The notes below the pieces were generated by a model that saw only the letters and a list, made by a program, of their open reading frames with translations, was not told the DNA's origin and searched no databases. 52,495 nt of DNA from NCBI GenBank assembly GCA_011523735.1, contig WTGB01000043.1, forward strand, positions 1 to 52,495, read 5' to 3'. Position 1 is the first letter of the stretch. Every line of letters begins with the position of its first letter. Both the position numbers and the translations under genes were made by a program. The stretch comes from Chloroflexota bacterium (GTDB taxonomy: Bacteria > Chloroflexota > Anaerolineae > Aggregatilineales > Phototrophicaceae). This document shows positions 49,455 through 52,495 of the stretch, one piece after another.

Positions 49455-50549
49455 TTAAAGCAGCACAAGATTGTTGCGATGCAGTACGGCATCGCCATAG
49501 CTGTAGCCGAGGATGTCGACGATTTTCTGCGACTTCTGACCACAGATCTTACGCAGGTCGTCGCTATTGTAATTGCTCAAGCCCTGGGCGATCTCGCTGC
49601 CCTCCGGGGATAGCGCAGCCAGCTTCGCGCCACGTTCGAAGTCGCCACGCACTTCGCGTATCCCAACTGGCAGGAGGCTTGCGCCGCCTTTCAGCAGCAT
49701 GCGAGCGGCGCCGGCGTCAACCACCAGCGAGCCTTGTGTACGATCGGTGAGCAGCCAGCGCTTGCGACTGTCCGAGCGGTTGCGCTCGGCTTCGATATGC
49801 GTGCCGATCTTTTCGCCAGATGCGATGCGGCTGAGGACTTGGGGTTCGCTGCCGCTGGCGATTATCGTTTTGATGCCGCTGCGGCTGGTAATCTGCGCCG
49901 CCTGGACTTTGGTCACCATGCCGCCGGTCCCGATGCTGCTGCCGGCGCCACCGGCCAGCTTAAACAAGTTGTCGGAGATTTGCGTTACGTTCTGAATCAG
50001 CGCTGCCTTGGGGTTCTTGCGCGGATCGTCGGTGAAGATGCCGGGCTGGTCTGTGAGGATGATCAGCAGATCGGCATCGACCACGCTCGCGACCAAAGCG
50101 GAAAGATTGTCATTGTCGCCGACGCGGATTTCTTCGGTGGCGATGGTGTCGTTTTCGTTGACGATGGGGATGATTCTCTGCTCAATCAACGTATCCAGCG
50201 TGTCGCGGGCATTGAGGTAGCGCACGCGATGACTGAGGTCATCTCGTGTCAGCAGGATCTGCGCTACGTTGATCGCGAAGATGTCGAAGAGATCTTGATA
50301 GACGTGCATCAGGTGGCTCTGGCCGACAGCGCTGAGCATCTGCTTGGCTGGCACTGACTTGCCAAGATCAGGAAAGTCAAGGCGTTCGCGACCGGCAGTC
50401 TGAGCGCCCGATGAGACGACGATGATCTCAAAGCCGTCGTTGTGCAGAGCGGCGATCTGCTGCACCAACTCGAGCATGCGCTGACGGTTCAGCCGCGCCG
50501 TGCCCTTGGTCAGCACACTGGTGCCTAATTTGAGAACGATTCTTCGCAT
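49455..50549 (-). CDS. proB: Glutamate 5-kinase with PUA domain
   Basis: First step of proline synthesis. 364 residues: amino acid kinase domain (VLKLGTSVLTKG at the start, VSSGAQTAGRERL, NENDTIATEEIRVGDNDNLSALVA, GTGGMVTKVQAA) and a C-terminal PUA domain (~270-364, RGDFERGAKLAAL). Usual enzymes read SSGAVAAG; here AQTAG is a small change in the substrate loop. AAAGGGAC precedes the ATG. Feedback inhibition by proline is known for the family. Confidence 0.96.
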   Translation of the reverse strand: MRRIVLKLGTSVLTKGTARLNRQRMLELVQQIAALHNDGFEIIVVSSGAQTAGRERLDFPDLGKSVPAKQMLSAVGQSHLMHVYQDLFDIFAINVAQILLTRDDLSHRVRYLNARDTLDTLIEQRIIPIVNENDTIATEEIRVGDNDNLSALVASVVDADLLIILTDQPGIFTDDPRKNPKAALIQNVTQISDNLFKLAGGAGSSIGTGGMVTKVQAAQITSRSGIKTIIASGSEPQVLSRIASGEKIGTHIEAERNRSDSRKRWLLTDRTQGSLVVDAGAARMLLKGGASLLPVGIREVRGDFERGAKLAALSPEGSEIAQGLSNYNSDDLRKICGQKSQKIVDILGYSYGDAVLHRNNLVLL

Positions 50550-50615
50550 TGACCGTCCCTTTCAGGGGGCATTCTATGGAAGTTCTGGCTCAGATAACAG
50601 GCGAAATAATGAAAC

Positions 50616-51764
50616 TCAGCGTTCTCGGCTATTCTGGAATTGCAACTGCAGCACATAGCCCAGACGCATTGCCGCCCGCCGCAGCAGATCATCCGCATCA
50701 GCCAGCGCCGCCTCCAGCGGCATCGGCTTGTCGACGATGGAAAAAGCGGCTTGCACGCCGGCTTGATGCAGCCGGGCATCGTCGATATTCAGCCCGCCTA
50801 CGAGGGCGATCGTCGGAACACCATCCGCCCCTGCCAGTTTCGCCACGCCGAGCGGCCCCTTGCCATCCAGCGTTTGCGCGTCGATTTGCCCTTCTCCAGT
50901 GATCACGAGCGATGCGCCCCCAAGCCTCTCGCCGAAGCGATTATGCGCCAGCACCAGGTCAATGCCGGACAGGATCTCGCAATGCAGGAATGCCATCAGC
51001 CCGGCCGCGAAAGCGCCCGCCGCCCCACCGCCTTTGACCTGCCGGACATCAACGCCGCGCTGCTCAAATACAGTGGTGAAGCAGTGTTCCAGGTTTCGCT
51101 CAAGCAGCTCAACCATGGCGGCATCAGCGCCCTTCTGCGGTCCAAATATACGCGCCGCGCCTTTTTCGCCCAGCGTCGGATTTTCGACATCCGAGGCGAT
51201 GATGATGTCCACATCATCCCAGCGCTTGTCAAGATTGGTATCGTCAATCGTGGCGATATCGGCCAAGCCTCCGCCGCCACTTGGAATTGGCTGGCCGGTC
51301 CCATCCAGCAGCTTGAGGCCCAGCGCTTGCAGGCAGCCCATGCCGCCATCCACGGTCGCGCTGCCGCCCAAGCCAATGATAATCCTCTCGACGCCGCGCG
51401 CTAACGCATCCGCCATCAGTTGACCCGTACCGTAGGTGCTCGCGCGCAGCGGGTCCAACTCTGACGGCGAAAGTAGCTCCAAGCCCGAAGCAAGCGCCAT
51501 CTCGATGATCGCTGTCTTACCCACGTCGATCAGCCCGTATTCAGCGTCAACGGACCGCAGCAGAGGGTCAAGTACCGGCAGCCTTAGGCGCTCGCCGCCG
51601 GTAGCGAGGAAGGCGTCCAGCGTGCCGTTGCCGCCGTCTGCGCTGGGCAATTGCTCGATATCGGCATCCAGCCCGGACGCTTGCAAGCCACGGGCGATAG
51701 CGGCGCAGGCTTGAGCGGCGGTCAGGCTTTGTTTGAAGGCGCCGGCGGCGATCAGGATTTTCAT
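50616..51764 (-). CDS. Glycerate kinase (GlxK/GarK type)
   Basis: 382 residues from MKILIAAGAFKQSLTA (51764; GAGGGAGG immediately upstream). Motifs of glycerate kinase type 1: FKQSLTAAQACAAIARGL, LPSADGGNGTLDAF, IGLGGSATVDGGMGCLQALG, SDVENPTLGEKGAARIFGPQKGA, GGGAAGAFAAGLMAFL, and ITGEGQIDAQTLDGKGPLGVA. Phosphorylates D-glycerate to 2-phosphoglycerate. Divergent from the KDPG aldolase gene across ~95 bases; together they suggest sugar-acid catabolism. Confidence 0.94.
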   Translation of the reverse strand: MKILIAAGAFKQSLTAAQACAAIARGLQASGLDADIEQLPSADGGNGTLDAFLATGGERLRLPVLDPLLRSVDAEYGLIDVGKTAIIEMALASGLELLSPSELDPLRASTYGTGQLMADALARGVERIIIGLGGSATVDGGMGCLQALGLKLLDGTGQPIPSGGGGLADIATIDDTNLDKRWDDVDIIIASDVENPTLGEKGAARIFGPQKGADAAMVELLERNLEHCFTTVFEQRGVDVRQVKGGGAAGAFAAGLMAFLHCEILSGIDLVLAHNRFGERLGGASLVITGEGQIDAQTLDGKGPLGVAKLAGADGVPTIALVGGLNIDDARLHQAGVQAAFSIVDKPMPLEAALADADDLLRRAAMRLGYVLQLQFQNSRER

Positions 51765-51859
51765 CCTCCCTCTTTCATTCATTGGCAAATAACGCTCCAA
51801 ACACTATGATTAATGAGTATCGGCGACCAGATTATAGCAGCTTGAGGATGGGCGGAGAC

Positions 51860-52495
51860 ATGAACAGTGACAGCGCGCTGAATGCCATCAGAGCCAGCGG
51901 CATCGTCGCCGGGATGCGCGGCGCTTTTCCGCCGGAAGTCGCGCTGCGGGTCAGCGATGTGCTGATGAACGAAGGCATCCATGTCTTCGAGATGATGATG
52001 AATTCGGAGTCGCCGATCGCGGCGATGCAGGCGGTCAAAGCCGAATATGGCGATGAGGCTTGCGTCGGCATGGGCACGGTCCTCGATGTCGAAGCGGCGG
52101 TGGCTGTGCTTGAGGCCGGCGCGGACTTCGTGGTCTCGCCCGCCTTTCAGCCCGATGTGGTGGAGGCGGTCATGACGCGGGGCATCCTGATGGGACCGGG
52201 CGTGGCCACGCCGTCAGAAGCGGTGTCCGCTTGGAATATGGGCGTGCCGCTGCTGAAGCTCTTTCCTATCGGCGCGCTTGGCGTAGACTATTTTGAGGCG
52301 ATGTTTGGTCCGCTGAAACACATGAGCTTCATGTGCAACGGCGCCATAAATGACCAGAATGCGCGAGCCTTCATACAGGCGGGGGCGGCGGCTTGCGGGA
52401 TGGGCGGCTGGCTGGTGGGCGATGGGACCTGGTCGAAGTCGCGGCTGCGCAGCCGGGCGCGGATCTTGGTAAATGCGGTGCGGAGCGCGCAAGGT
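51860..52495 (+). CDS. eda: KDPG/KHG aldolase, 3' end beyond the window
   Basis: 212 codons are visible from the ATG at 51860 (GGCGGAG upstream; an in-frame ATG at 51848 is possible) and the frame is open at the edge, so almost the entire protein (~215 aa in the family) is present. Class I aldolase: E44 in HVFEMMMNSE, GMGTVLD, and the Schiff-base lysine K133 in LLKLFPIGALG, the same positions as in the E. coli enzyme. Cleaves 2-keto-3-deoxy-6-phosphogluconate to pyruvate and glyceraldehyde 3-phosphate, or a related keto acid. The usual arginine after the catalytic Glu (LRT) is replaced by methionine and asparagine, so the substrate may differ. Confidence 0.88.
   Translation, partial: MNSDSALNAIRASGIVAGMRGAFPPEVALRVSDVLMNEGIHVFEMMMNSESPIAAMQAVKAEYGDEACVGMGTVLDVEAAVAVLEAGADFVVSPAFQPDVVEAVMTRGILMGPGVATPSEAVSAWNMGVPLLKLFPIGALGVDYFEAMFGPLKHMSFMCNGAINDQNARAFIQAGAAACGMGGWLVGDGTWSKSRLRSRARILVNAVRSAQG

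Noticed and set aside
49269..49613. Plus-strand 114-codon frame over the Uma2 remnant and the proB end
   Set aside because: The minus strand carries recognisable Uma2 and ProB sequence here; the plus frame is a shadow.

Overview
The window looks like a chromosome segment of a Chloroflexota bacterium, most plausibly Anaerolineae-like. This is inferred from gene content, not from a marker gene: a LivFGHMK-type ABC operon carrying two AMP-forming CoA ligases, several large GT-C type membrane glycosyltransferases, a PucC-family transporter, a T-box leader in front of pheST, and many short palindromic intergenic repeats. Most genes are GC-rich with good Shine-Dalgarno sequences. No rRNA, tRNA or CRISPR array was recognised.

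Region 1 (1-10.2 kb): envelope glycosyltransferase-like proteins. Two are close GT39-like paralogues and one is a different GT-C scaffold that carries the same C-terminal extracytoplasmic module; a fourth relative lies at 44.8-46.7 kb. One further membrane gene in the block is cut in two by a complete 2,054-bp IS1595-type element (2991-5044) with 24-bp perfect terminal inverted repeats and an 8-bp target duplication. Removing the element and one duplicate restores a 390-codon reading frame exactly. The element carries a transposase, two small passenger genes and, on the other strand, a 28-codon reading frame with a perfect ribosome binding site inside a long inverted repeat.

Region 2 (10.4-22.8 kb): a secreted S41 peptidase, then a minus-strand operon livG, acyl-CoA synthetase, livH, livM, livK, livF and a PaaK-like CoA ligase. 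It probably imports a carboxylic acid or amino acid and activates it to a CoA thioester. Region 3 (22.8-30 kb): alpha/beta hydrolase, HIT protein, small kinase, DtxR-type regulator and an APH-fold kinase. These are followed by an AT-rich two-gene island (DUF262 plus HEPN ribonuclease) that resembles defence modules, then a YbjN protein and a TPR, degenerate-protease and zinc-ribbon protein.

Region 4 (30-44.8 kb): RidA, hydantoinase A and B separated by an Hsp20 gene, thiamine pyrophosphokinase with a DUF402 protein, UspA, a PucC-family transporter, FabI, a D-2-hydroxyacid dehydrogenase, and pheS-pheT under a T-box leader with a clear promoter. Region 5 (44.8 kb-end): another GT-C protein translationally coupled to proA, then proB separated from proA by an opposite-strand membrane gene and the remnant of a Uma2-type nuclease gene, a glycerate kinase, and a KDPG aldolase that runs off the end. 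Eight copies of a GGGCGA...TCGCCCCTACA palindrome are scattered in the gaps between genes.
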